NCBI GenBank assembly: GCA_023333565.1
Contig: JAJKFH010002273.1
Coordinates: forward strand, 806,001 to 870,000
Direction: 5' to 3'
DNA: 64,000 nucleotides
Source of the DNA: Puffinus mauretanicus
Taxonomy: Eukaryota; Chordata; Aves; Procellariiformes; Procellariidae
Shown: in pieces, positions 38,001 through 49,000 of the stretch
How positions within the stretch are numbered: the first letter of the stretch is position 1
Layout: each line of letters starts with the position of its first letter
The notes under the pieces: generated by a model
What the model was told of the DNA's origin: nothing
Databases searched by the model: none
What the model saw: only the letters and a program-made list of their open reading frames with translations
Translations under genes and position numbers: made by a program

Positions 38001-41000
38001 TTACCCTTTGGAATTGTTTTTAATATCAATCCTTTCATGAAGTATACCACTACATATAATGAGACAGTCCTTGGGGTCCAAATTCTCTGGTAAGCTCATG
38101 TAATTTCTTGGTTCATTCTGCATTAGAATGACACACCTCCATCTTCTGGTATCCTTTTAGTTCTCCTGTAACGTATCGGAGTATAACTGCTTAAAAAGTT
38201 AAGCAAAATAGGATTGCTGCCCCAGAATGTAGCCTGGTTTATTGCAATTCCTTCTGCTATTCCTGCAAGAACAGCTACCCTCAGAGAGATGAAGTGAGGA
38301 AGAGATCAGATGGAAAAAATGAAAGAATTGTGCTAAGATCAACCCTTTTTACTCAAACCGTACTCTCCCCAGGAGACACCAGCTGAACATTGTATCTGGA
38401 GGTAAGCACATTTGGGAGCTTAAGAGATGCCCAAAGAAAATCTATTTAATGTTTCAGAGACCACAATGAGCTTTACTTAAATCACTTGTCAGAGATACAC
38501 ATCTGTGGGTTTGACTGTTGAGTTTCCCCCTTACAATGTAGCATTTTATAAGACAGGCTAGACGGATGCTGATTCTTTATACATTTAACATTTCCCTCCG
38601 AGGATGTGTTGCTTCTATAATTAGCACTATTCTTTTGATGCATCCAAGCATAATTTTCTGTTGTATCTTGTGTTTGTTTTCATTAGGTTGCCATGGAAAT
38701 CTTGGAAATCATTGACTTGTAATGGATTTCTTTGAAGTTCAGCAGCTACATAAGTAGATGTGAAGCATTCTAGTTAGGATTGCTTCCACTAGACTATACA
38801 ATGCTACCCTCTAGTTCTTTTACAGTACAATAGCACCTTCCTTTAATTCTTTGTGCAGGTATAACAGACTAAAAACATGTTTAATAGATCTGGGCAAACT
38901 TTTTTTTTTGCTTACACCCTACTTACAGTGCACCTACTGTTGGAAGGAAAAGAGCTTTCCAAGAGGGTTTGTTACCAAGATTAGAGCGAAAGTTGTTGAA
39001 AATATTTGCTGCTGTGGGAGGATGACATTAACTTGCCACTTGTCTTTCACTGCTGCAAGCTGTCAGAGGAAAAACGCTGAACAAATGCAGTCCTGCTACT
39101 TTGGGAGCTGAGCTGAACTGACTATGTGGCATCCTGTACTCATCTGCCTGGCATTCATGGCATTCAACTTTCAGATCCCAATCTTTTCAAGAACAGCAAT
39201 AGGAACTAATATAACCCACAGCCAAAGCTACTTTATTATCTAGTTATGAAGTTGCTTAGCTTGAAAATACAGTAAACTGTTGACCTAATTAACTAGCTGT
39301 ATGGGTGAGAATTGTTCAAATGTACTGGTTTTCAAGTGTTTGACATAATCAATATCCAGGCACTTTGGTGTATTACGTAGTTTCTCCTGTTGTGCTTCAG
39401 ATATTGAAACCTATGATTGAAATCACTCCATACCCTCAGCAAAGCTTCCCCTAAAAATAAGGTTGTCACTAATTCTTTTTCCTGTTTGTCTCACTGCTTC
39501 AGACATACCAACATGGTACAGATACTGTGTGACACACAAGGGCATAATCCCCCTAGTCAGAAAGTGCTCATTCCTTTGTAGATCACAAAACAGAATAACT
39601 GGAGATATTTTCAGATAAAATAACTGTGCTTGTTCAAGTTACAAAAATGACACAGTAAATATACAAGGGCTAATATGGAATTACTACAGTGTCTTACATA
39701 CACCTTCATTCCACAGGCTGGGATACTCTTTGTTGGTATACATAGCATTTAAAATGCAATAGTCACCCTTACTGTAAGTATTGAAGACATCTCTTCTTCA
39801 AATCAGTTTCAGCACAAAAATGTTCAAACATGAAGTCTCATTACCTTTCACATGAGAAAATTTACCTGGAATACCAATGATTTGCAGAAATGTAGTAAAG
39901 TGGAGTGAAATAGAAATATATTTAAATTTTGAGACAATCTGAGTATTTAATGTCAATATTTGAGTTTTTAGATTTTCGAAACTTGGGAAAAGTCTAATTC
40001 TGTGGTCTGAAATACCACTGTTTTACAGTTATTAACAAATACTAGCTTTAAATAACATTGCATGCTGCCTTTTCTTCTATATATACTTCTGTGTTAATCA
40101 CAACATTCCCCAAAATTGAAGTAAATTATAAAAGCACAAAAGAATTTAAATATGTAATGAAATGCATTAATAATAATGTCACTGGAATCATTAATACTAG
40201 CTTACAGGTAATCCTCTAAAGATTTAAAATTTGGTTCAAAAGTTTACCTGAAGCTTATCCAATCTGTGTAAATCCCCTGGGACGTACAGGAGATTTAATA
40301 GGAATTTGTTCAGGTGCATCCTATATCCAGCTGGCCTGAAAGAGAGGAAAAAGACCTTGCTGAGTGGTATTTCAGTGCTCAAGCTCCAGAGCTATCAGGA
40401 ACTTTAAGCTACAGAACACTGCAAAGCTAGCATGAGTGAAACGAAGAATAATGCGTGAACATTTTAAAAAAATAAAAATTAAGCTTGAATTTCAGGTGAG
40501 AGTTTGGCGTGCATTGGTTTTCTCAGTTCTAACTGAGAATTAATCTAGTACTTAGTAATGAATTTTTAGAATGGATGGACTGTCTCAGACTTACATTTTG
40601 ATAATTTTTCAAAAATGACAAGGTCTGTTTCTTTCTCCTCATTTTTAATTCCTAATGCTGAGAAATCTGGCCTTGTTGAAGTTAGTTAAAGCATGTGAAC
40701 AACATGACTGTTTTGGATTCATCCATCCTTGATTGTCATTTTGGCATAGGAGGATTGTACAGGAAAGCAGCAATCAGTTCACAAAAAGAAAGATCTCACT
40801 TGAATTATAACAAATGGTCAAAGAAGAGAGAGGTTTGGAATTTGGGCTTTATTTTTATTTTTCTAATTAATTTTTTACATAGATTGGACAGCTGTTAAGC
40901 TGAAAATCTTGTTTCTTTGTTGTCTGTATATGCCCCTTGCCTCCTGACACACAGTAGCATACTATGTGTGCAGAAGTGCTAATGATGGCAGGTCCACAAG

Positions 41001-41390
41001 CAGGAGATACCATGCATCTTGGGTTCGACTTCTCTGAATGCACAGGCAATGTTTCCAGGATGACCGATGTTCACACACGTGTGAGTAGAAATCTAAAGAG
41101 GTCAGCCTGGGAAGTGTGTTGCTGTGATTTCAGATTTATCTGACAAGTCATCTTTTGTGAATGAATGCTACCTCGTCTTTCACAAAACCAATACAAAACA
41201 GCACTTCCTGAATCAGGAAAAAAGAGAAACTGGGTTCCCAAAATAGACCCAAGCAAAACTTGGGTCCTTCAGCTTGTCATATGTAACTCGGCGAATAAAG
41301 ATAAGTCTTATGTCTCTTTATATGGCTGTACACAGGGAAGTTATTTTTGTCTAATATACAAAACGATGAAGTGATATGTTTGCAAAGGTG
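32099..41390. other. AT-rich noncoding DNA
   Basis: No gene is supported. Simple repeats are T23 at 33018-33040 and A14 at 36397-36410. Reading frames up to 108 codons (minus, 32065-32391, partly inside the LTR) show no domain. At 41021-41030 GGTTCGACTT looks like a tRNA B box, but no cloverleaf can be drawn around it. Confidence 0.65.
33018..33040. repeat. Poly(T) tract, 23 T
   Basis: The longest homopolymer in the window, read directly. It could be the complement of an old retrocopy tail on the minus strand, but no retrocopy body was recognised on the left side. Confidence 0.9.
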
Positions 41391-41399
41391 GCAATGAGC

Positions 41400-42240
41400 A
41401 AGCGTTTTTAAAACCCAGCTGCCACCTCAAGGAAGGGTGGGAAAGCAAGGACAATGAAGAAGCATGGTCTCAGGACAGCATGGGCAGCCTCATGGCTCCT
41501 CATCCCTGGAAAAGGAGCCTCTCTGCCTTCTCCTCATGCCTCTCACTTCCTGACAGCAGTCCTGTCCCCACTTCTGCTCCTTGTCTGATGTTCCCTTGAC
41601 CCTTACATGAACTGATCTGTTTCTTCAGCGTTAGTGAATTAAAGCAGCCTAATTTGCAGGTATTCCTTACAAGCTTCAGTGAGTCAAATTAGCTCACAGA
41701 AAACGCAGATGAATGGTGGGGGTGAGCAGTGGCCAGAGCAGGGAGAGCAATAGGAAAGCGGTGGAGGGGCCAGTAGCAGCAGTGAGCCGTCAAATGGCTT
41801 CCCGTCACCCTAAGCCTATCCCATTAGGCCAGGAAGAGTTTTAGGAAACTCTTCTTGAAATTCTTTGTGAGTTTCAAAAGTCACTGGTTTTCACAGCAAA
41901 ACCAGCTCAAGAAAGCCCTGCCACGACCCAAAGGCAGCAGCACATTTCTCCTCCCCGTCCCCATCTCTGCCGGGCACGCCCTGCCGTCCCTCACGGCGCG
42001 GTTTTGCTGCTCTGACGGCCGGCACGGCTGTGCTGTAAATGGAACCGCAGACATTAAGAGGGCCGTGGCTGCCGCTCCTCTCTCAGAGGAAGGAGGAAAG
42101 CAGTTCACCTGCACAACCGCCAGCGATCCAGCTCCTCGGTTCAGCTTGCAGGCGGCTGTGGCAGCCACCAGAGGCATAACAGTGTGGGGGGGAACTGCCA
42201 GTGCCTGGGTTTGGAAATGTCTCAAGCTGGTCCCTTAAAA
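41400..42240. other. GC-richer block, strongest from 41880 to 42240
   Basis: GC content rises above the flanks, with several CpGs clustered near 41966-42130. Frames of 127 codons (plus, 41855-42238) and 114 codons (minus, 41881-42225) overlap fully. This is typical of stop-poor GC-rich DNA, and neither translation has a recognised domain. It adjoins LTR B and could be part of an older inserted element that I cannot name. Confidence 0.55.
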
Positions 42241-42274
42241 AGAAGCGATCCTACCGGTGCAGCTGATTGGGCTG

Positions 42275-42301
42275 AAAAGCCTACTAGAGAAGTAGGCTTT
42301 T
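42275..42301. repeat. Perfect 11-bp hairpin followed by a T-run
   Basis: AAAAGCCTACT (42275-42285) pairs perfectly with AGTAGGCTTTT (42291-42301) around AGAGA, and T continues to 42304. It resembles an intrinsic terminator in shape, but in a vertebrate genome this has no such role. It lies about 55 bp upstream of LTR B. Confidence 0.85.
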
Positions 42302-42358
42302 TTTGATTCTGATTTACCATCTCTGAACTGCTTGGGACCACTTTCAGTTGAGAAGTAA

Positions 42359-43137
42359 TGGAAAAACTTTTAAGACCGTACATACCGGCTGCAGGGGGCT
42401 GCAGGGCGGCCCCTGTGAGGAGCGGCCGGGGCTGCCCCGTGCCGGACACAGCCGGTTCCAGCCGGCCCCAATCCACCCACCGCAGGGCGCCGCTGAGCCC
42501 CGCAGCCACGGTGGCGGCGCCTCGGGGAAAGCCTGGGTAAGGAAGGGCAACACGCCGCCCGGCAGCCAGGGGTGAGGGGGAGAGTGTAAGAAGCAGCCCT
42601 GCGAGCCCCGAGGAGAGAGGAGCGGGAGGAGGAGGAGGTGATCCAGGCGCTGGAGCTGGGGTTCCCCTGCAGCCCCTGGAGAAGACCACACTGGAGCAGA
42701 TATCCACGCTGCACCCACGGAGAATCTCATGCTGGAGCAGGGGAAAAATGTGATGAGGAAGGAGCGGCAGAGAGGAGCTCTGGACTTAGCAGAGCCCCCA
42801 TTCCCCATCCTCCTGCGCCACTCAGCGTGGGGAGAGGCAAAGGAGTCAGTGATGAAGGAGCGAAGGTGAGCCTGGAAGAAAGGGGTGGAGTGGGGGGAAG
42901 GAGTTCTAGTTTTTGCCTTTCTCACCATCCAACTCTATTTTAACTAGCAATAAATTTAATTTTCCCCAAGCCAAGTCTGCTTTGCCTGTGATAGTAATTG
43001 CTAAGTGATCTCCCTGTCTTTATCCTGACCCACGAGCTTGTCAGTCTTATTTCCCCCCACCCCACATCCTCTTGAGGTGGAGGGTGAGAGAGCGGCTGGG
43101 TGGGCATCTGGCAGCCGGCCAAGCTCAACCCACCACA
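42359..43137 (+). mobile_element. Solo LTR, avian endogenous retrovirus, family B
   Basis: I recognise this as another very common bird ERV LTR, here in plus orientation and ending CTCAACCCACCACA at 43137. Recognisable landmarks in order are: a GC-rich 5' part (42380-42520); a GGAGGAGGAGG and GGCGCTGGAGC segment; two CTGGAGCAG repeat units (about 42691 and 42733); the AATAAA poly(A) signal at 42949-42954; a GTGATCTCCCTGTC stretch; and the family's 3' end. Other genomic copies often carry more of the CTGGAGCAG units, so this copy appears contracted. The 3' part (42590-43137) is certain. The 5' end is less so: TGG at 42359 is the best candidate start. The 8-mer GAAGTAAT occurs at 42352-42359 and again at 43144-43151, which may be a target duplication with a few extra bases at the 3' side. 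No internal viral genes adjoin it. The overlapping frames on both strands are chance openings. Confidence 0.88.
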
Positions 43138-43151
43138 ACTGGGGAAGTAAT

Positions 43152-45050
43152 TTGTGAGTCTAGTTATAAAGCATAGTGCCTAGCTATAGGAAAGAGCCTG
43201 AACAATTTGCAGATGTAAGGAAGAATACCTTGCACCACCATCACACACGCAAGCTTTAAAGCCAAACTGCAGAACCAGGGAAAATAGTAAGATGAAGTAG
43301 TGGGTATAGCCTCCTTCTGCTCTCACAAACCTTCTGAATTTTGAATGTAAATAGATGTCTCTGGTGTTCATACACCGAGCTTTCTTCCACAAAAGGGACA
43401 AACAGTGTCCTGACTGGCCATTGCAAGGCCTGAGGATGCTTCTCCATGTATCAGATACCTTGCTTTATAAAACAACATCTGTACTTAATAATGCTTGCAA
43501 CATTTGTTGGATAATTGTTTTTTATCATGACTGCTTTTCTTAGGTCTGCTTTTTTGTACACCTAATGGACTCTTACACTGTCTGATGACCCCAGTAACCC
43601 TAACAATTTCTGAAAAACATTAGATCTGAAAGGAAAATACATAAAGTAGAAAATAATGGAACCTTTTGTTACAGGATTGCTTGTGTTTCTAAAAGATGCT
43701 GAATGTCTTTTGAAACTAAAGAACATTGCATCCTTGTCTGTAGTATTACACAGATAAACACAAATACACACAAAATTACATGGTACTATAGCGTTACTTC
43801 TGTTAAAATATTGTTTGTATAGTTAATTATGAATTTTTTTAGTAGTGTTTCAAGATTTTTTTTTTTAAAAAGCTAATGGTTCTACATCAAAATTTCATGG
43901 AAATTAAGGTAGTATATCTTACTGTGTGTTCAGAGAGAAACAGAAAAATATGAATTACCCAGTTTGACTCACAGTTGCGTTTTAACAGTATGTGTTTACA
44001 AGTAGTTTGCAAGGCAATCCACCTTTTGAAAAAGATTTTCATCTCAGGTGAGATTTTATTTGGACAGAAAAAGAATAACAATAATGAAGTACTGATTGAT
44101 GGTTCAAACCTCGAGACAGAATCTAACTAGCAGATAATCTAGTAGATAAGCACATATGAACAGAAGGCAAAAACTAACATATCTGTGGAAGGAGTTAAAT
44201 TACATCGCAGAATATTAAGCCTCCACCAGAGAAGTCTAGACAGAAGAAAGCCCTGGCTGTGCAAAGTGATCAGTGAGAGATGATTCTTGCACCCGTGGAG
44301 CTCTAGTGAAGTCAGCAGCGCAGGAGCTGGTATCAGTGGATTAAATTGCAGAATCAAATTCTAAGGAGTGTTTGAGAAATTGTCTGAGACTAGTTATTGT
44401 ACTAAAATATTTTGATACTGTGTTCTTTGGCAGGAGAGAAATTAATTAGGGAGTTATAAAGCACCATGAATGTCATCTCTCCCAGTCCCACAGCAGAATT
44501 TTAATTCTCCTGCCTGTGGCAAAAAAATGATTTCCTGCAGACAGATGGAGCTGGGAGTCGCTGAAACCCTCTAAGACCTCCAGCTCCAAAGAAAGTGCAA
44601 CATAGCCTCTCTCTGGTCTTTTCTTGTTCTCTTTGCTTTCTGTTGTTTACTCTGCTAGTTTGCCTGAAGCTGTTTGTTCTGGTTGGTTTCTGTTTGCTTT
44701 AGAGGATGTTGCTTAACACAGATTGTATCTCGTGTTTGCTTTTTAAATTCAAACACCATGCTCCTGTCATAGTCAAAAGTTGTCTGCAGTACCAAAAATC
44801 CAGACAATTCATCCTGGAAAAAAAAATCCCTTTGATTATGCTGGAAATGAAATGCGGTAGCTTGTAGAGTTTAAACCTGACAGGTGACCTCTAATTATGC
44901 TGAATATTTGTCTGTGCTCTCTTTAAACAGTATTAACCTATAGGTAAGGCGATACCTGGCAAACGGCACGTGGTATTTCCATTCATATTGTTCAAGTATT
45001 GTTTACTCGAAAGCATAGATTGTACCACCGGTTTTTATGTACGTGTAGCT
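43152..45050. other. AT-rich noncoding DNA
   Basis: No gene is supported. The sequence returns to AT-rich background with short homopolymers. The T-rich patch at 44610-44705 is low-complexity. Confidence 0.65.
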
Positions 45051-45059
45051 GCAAATGGA

Positions 45060-45500
45060 AAGGGAGGGCTTACCCGTTCCTTTACACCGGGGACGTCCAG
45101 CCTGTGGCTATCGCATGAAATGCAGCTGAGGAACAGCTGAGGTGCGGCTCCCCGCACTGCAGGGCCCCGGGGAGATTTCGGGTGTGGGGGGGTGGGGGTG
45201 TCTGTTCTGCTGCTGCGCTTAATCCCAAGTACAGTAGGAAGTGATCTAGCAGGAAACGAAGGCGCAAAACCTGCTCCTTTGCCCAGGGACTGAGCTGCAT
45301 GGCAAGCCCTTTCCCAGCCCACGGGAAGGCAAAGAGGCTGTGAGGAACCGGCCACCTTCCACCTGTGAGCTACCGTCAGCCCCCTGTGCAAGCAGGGGGG
45401 GAGCCGTGCCGCTGAAACGCACGCCTCGGCTGGCGGCTACAGCCTCCCTCCGGCGCCCTGCTCCTGACTTTCCGGTGTTGCACTCTGGCAAGTGCAACGT
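45060..45500. other. GC-rich block with moderate CpG
   Basis: GC-rich DNA with scattered CpGs and a G4 motif near its start. Overlapping minus frames (118, 83 and 72 codons) lack domains and are explained by composition. It lies about 370 bp from the CpG island at 45866, so the two may form one regulatory domain. Confidence 0.6.
45169..45198 (+). other. G-quadruplex motif
   Basis: G-runs at 45169-45172, 45180-45182, 45186-45192 and 45194-45198 are separated by loops of 7, 3 and 1 nt. This meets the usual G3+ N1-7 pattern. Folding is not demonstrated. Confidence 0.65.
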
Positions 45501-45865
45501 GTAGTGCTGTGGGATCGCTTTTAAAAGTCACGTCGATTTACAGCGCTGAGAGCTTTTATGAGCACAAAATGATTTTATGTGAACTTTCAGTCCTTTTGAC
45601 TAGCTATCAGAGATGTCTTTAAATTCTTCTAAGAGAATAGAAGAGACATAACGAGCCTTCAGTGTTACATGGATAAAACTTTAAGAAGTAAATTTACTCC
45701 CTTCATCGGCTTTGCTGGCGGAGACATGTATCGCTGATTAAAAGTAGAAAAATGACAGCATCTCTAAATGTAAAAATATTACTGAATCCGGAGGTTAGTA
45801 TTTTAAAGAAAAGAATTATCCCGAGAAAAATTTACTGGAGGCTGGAAGGACAAGACGAATTAAAG

Positions 45866-46075
45866 CCCCGCAGGCGCGGCTGCCGTCCCTCCGCTCCCCC
45901 GGGCTCAGCGGCCTCAGGCTGCCGGCGGCGGCCGCCAGGAGGCGCGGCCCGGCAGGTGGCGCTGTTCCCTCGAGCCGGCGGCCGCTGCGGCGGCATTCGG
46001 GTGGGGGTGCAGAGCCAGGGGCGGGCTGGCTGCGGCTCTGGGGGTCGGCGGGGCCGTTTGTGACCGTGATACCTA
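45866..46075. promoter_or_regulatory. Compact CpG island, possible promoter or insulator
   Basis: About 210 bp of very GC-rich DNA with about thirty CpGs by hand count. CpG is thus not depleted, unlike everywhere else in the window. CpG islands usually mark promoters of unmethylated genes. The 103-codon plus frame (45752-46063) and the 94-codon minus frame (45816-46100) running through it are arginine, glycine and proline-rich and unrecognised, so I do not call them genes. Two CTCF-like motifs lie inside. It is sharply bounded by AT-rich DNA on both sides. It could be the first exon and promoter of a gene or lncRNA extending out of the window, or an orphan island. Confidence 0.6.
45932..45963 (+). 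promoter_or_regulatory. Two tandem CTCF-like motifs
   Basis: CCGGCAGGTGGCGCT at 45949-45963 fits the CTCF core CCASYAGRKGGCRSY at all but its third position. CCGCCAGGAGGCGC at 45932-45945 is a weaker second match 17 bp upstream in the same orientation. Both contain CpGs, so binding would be methylation-sensitive. Motif matching was by eye. Confidence 0.5.
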
Positions 46076-46089
46076 CCTGGTTAGGAACG

Positions 46090-49000
46090 GTGGCGTGCAT
46101 GAAATTCCTCCTGTAATTTCATCTGTTTAAACTGTCCTGCATTTCCTCCTTTTTTTAAGGTTTATTGTGCAATGTTGAAGACCCCCAATGTATCATTTTA
46201 GGAAGTAAACTTCTGACAGGTCAAGTTATCGCTTTCTCTTATAAAACCAGTCAAGTTTAGGTATGTCCTTTGATTCTTCTCTATCTGCCGGTGTGCCTGT
46301 ATAAATCAAAGGATTATTGCTACATGTAATTGTAAAAAAAAAAATCCCACAGCCAACACAAAACAAAACACTTGTTTTAACGAATTGTGTTTTTTACAAC
46401 AAAGTAAATGGTGAATGAGACATGAAATAGGTTCTGGCTTTTGGAAAATATGGGCAAAATTAATCATTGACAAATTTCAGTTTAGTGGAAAGAAAGTGTT
46501 GGAGTAAAACCTGGCTTAGCCTAGGCCAACCGGCCACAATGCAAGGCATGGTCAGCTGGGGTGGTTCCTAGAGGAAGGCTCATGCTGCCAGTACTGGTAG
46601 GTAAAATGTCATAGAAGCAAAGTGGGTTTGTTTGGGTTTTTCTCTGTTTAAGGATTAGGAAATACTTATTTCTCTCAACATGAAAACACTAATTCTCTGA
46701 TTTGGTTTGATTTAATATCAGTTTTTTAGAAAGAGCTATAAAGACAGCTCTATGAACTGCTTGAACTGGATTTTTTTTGAAAGGGTTACACATCAGTGAC
46801 ATTTGTTACCTAATTTAATACCTCTAAAATTAATTGGGTGGATGTTATAGCAAGGAATGCAAATTGAAAAACAGATTGGCCCACATATCCACTAAAAACA
46901 AAGGTAGTGACAGGTAAACTTATCCTGGTGTTGTATATAAGAGTGTGGTTATGAGGCTAGAAAACAGCTCAGGAACTGCTACTTAAAAGGGACTTCCTGA
47001 TCCTACTTACAATAATGTTTAATTCTTTAACAAGACAGTTGAAAGTCTTTATAGGAAACAGATAATCAGATATAAAAACTAGAAGCATGTCGTGTTTTCA
47101 ATGGCAGCCTAGAATGGGCATTGTTCCTCATTGAAAAATTAAGCTTCCCACAAAGGGCAGATATGCACAATACAGATTTTGTCATGTTTGTTTTTTAAAT
47201 GTTACTGTTTCTCACACACAATAAACTTAATATTAAAGTTTCTGAAAACAGGAATTTTATTCCCTGCCTCCTCCATCCCCCAGCATCAATGTAATGTGAA
47301 AAAAGAAAGAAAATAGTGCACATTTTCTCATTCTTATTTTCTTACCCCTATCTTTGTACGTACTCTCATAGAACTTCTTACAGAAATCCCACCCAGAATG
47401 AAACTGTGAAAGTAAATAAATTATATAATGGCATTCCGATCATAAAAAGCAATGGTCTATATTAAGTGATTTTTATGAAGGAGCTTTCCCAGTTTAAATC
47501 CCATGTCATCGCATCCCTCTTGAAAGGCAAAAAAGAGACATTAAGCACTGAGTTCAGAGGACTGAAATAGGCTTTTCAGCGGGTACTACATGGAAACCTA
47601 GTTACTGACTGAAATAATATCCAGGAATCACCTGGGAAGCAGATGCAAGGTTCTGCAGAATACCTGTGGATTTCTTATCATGTTCTGATATTGAAAAATG
47701 CTCTGAAAAAATGACATTGCGTGTATGAAATGTGAATTTTGGATTACTGAATATTGGTACGTGGACTTCATGTTACGGTTTGATCAGCATAAAGCAATGA
47801 AAGGGAAGGTTTGCAGCATATTGCAGAAATCTGAAAAGTACTGTATTTTTAGATATACATCCATATTTTGTAATGAAATTGGATAGCATTCCCGATGTAC
47901 TCCTATATATGTTTTATAGAATATAGGTTGGTGTTTCAACCATTTCTGTGTCAGTCTTTTACCTGTGACGTATTTTTGTGTACAATGGTGTTTGGCAAAT
48001 CGGTTTTGCAGAAAGCAAAATCTGATTGTATGATGAGGAAGCTGTTTGGAGTTCAATCGTATGTGTGTTTTCAACAATTTTAGCTCCATCTCAAATTATC
48101 ATTTTCAGTTTTCTCAGCAAACTTCTTTCAGCCTGTAGTTTGAAGAGGGGCCTTTGAAATACAAGGTGAGGAGCTGATCTGTGGAGTAGGAATGAATGAT
48201 GAATTATTTTTTTTTTTAACAAGGCCAGAAGACTATTTTAGAAAAGTGGGGTTCAAAGACTGGTTATATTGTACATTTGTATTACTTTTGGGTAAGTCAT
48301 GCTATTTTATGAAATATTTTCTTGAAAAAAAAATCTATTTAGCTATTTTCCATCTTCATTCCTTTAAGGGGAAAAAAAAAAGTAGGGAAATCGCATGTTT
48401 CTGTTAAGGAAGGGATATCCCAGAACTTTGTGCGTTTATCATCTGATCATGTGCAAACCTTGTTCAGTGCAGGCATAAACAGAGTCACGTTAAATTTGCT
48501 GTGAGCTTGAGCCTCTGACAGTGCTCATTTTATCAACAAAGACAAATGAAGGAGCAGAAATTGTAGCACGGCCTCTACTATTTCATCATTGTCAACCTTA
48601 AATACAATCATTCGCTGCTGATAGGTTTTTCTCCTTCCTTCTCCCACTAACACTAAGCTGTCAGAATCCCTCTTGATATGGTCCAGAGCCCCAGTAGCAG
48701 TGATTAAAAAAGAAGGAATTAAATTAGCTTTTTTAATCTCTCTCTTGATAAATATCCTATTTTCAGAGAAAAAGCTCTGAAATTTTCTCTTTCTTCTTGT
48801 AGCTGCCTTTTCATTAAAAAGAGGTGAAAATAAATAGTAGAGTGGTTTGACATTGTGTATAGAAACTGGCGATTGGAGGCATCACATGTTCTCTTGAAAG
48901 GCAGTGAATACTGAAGAATAGTGGAAACTCACTTATCAGTGGATGTTTATTTTCTGCAGAGAATTCCACATGAAATACCATGTATAAAGCTACACACATG

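Noticed and set aside
41021..41030. GGTTCGACTT, similar to a tRNA gene B box
   Set aside because: No A box at the right distance and no cloverleaf could be drawn, so it is not called a tRNA or tRNA-derived SINE.
42222..42943. Several overlapping frames of 60-194 codons on both strands
   Set aside because: They lie in the GC-rich LTR B, where stops are rare. The translations are proline, alanine and arginine-rich, show no viral or host domain, and an LTR is not expected to code for protein.
45752..46100. 103-codon and 94-codon frames through the CpG island
   Set aside because: Their length is explained by base composition. The N-terminal part of the plus frame is AT-rich and the rest is low-complexity Arg/Gly/Pro. 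They are kept only as part of the island description.
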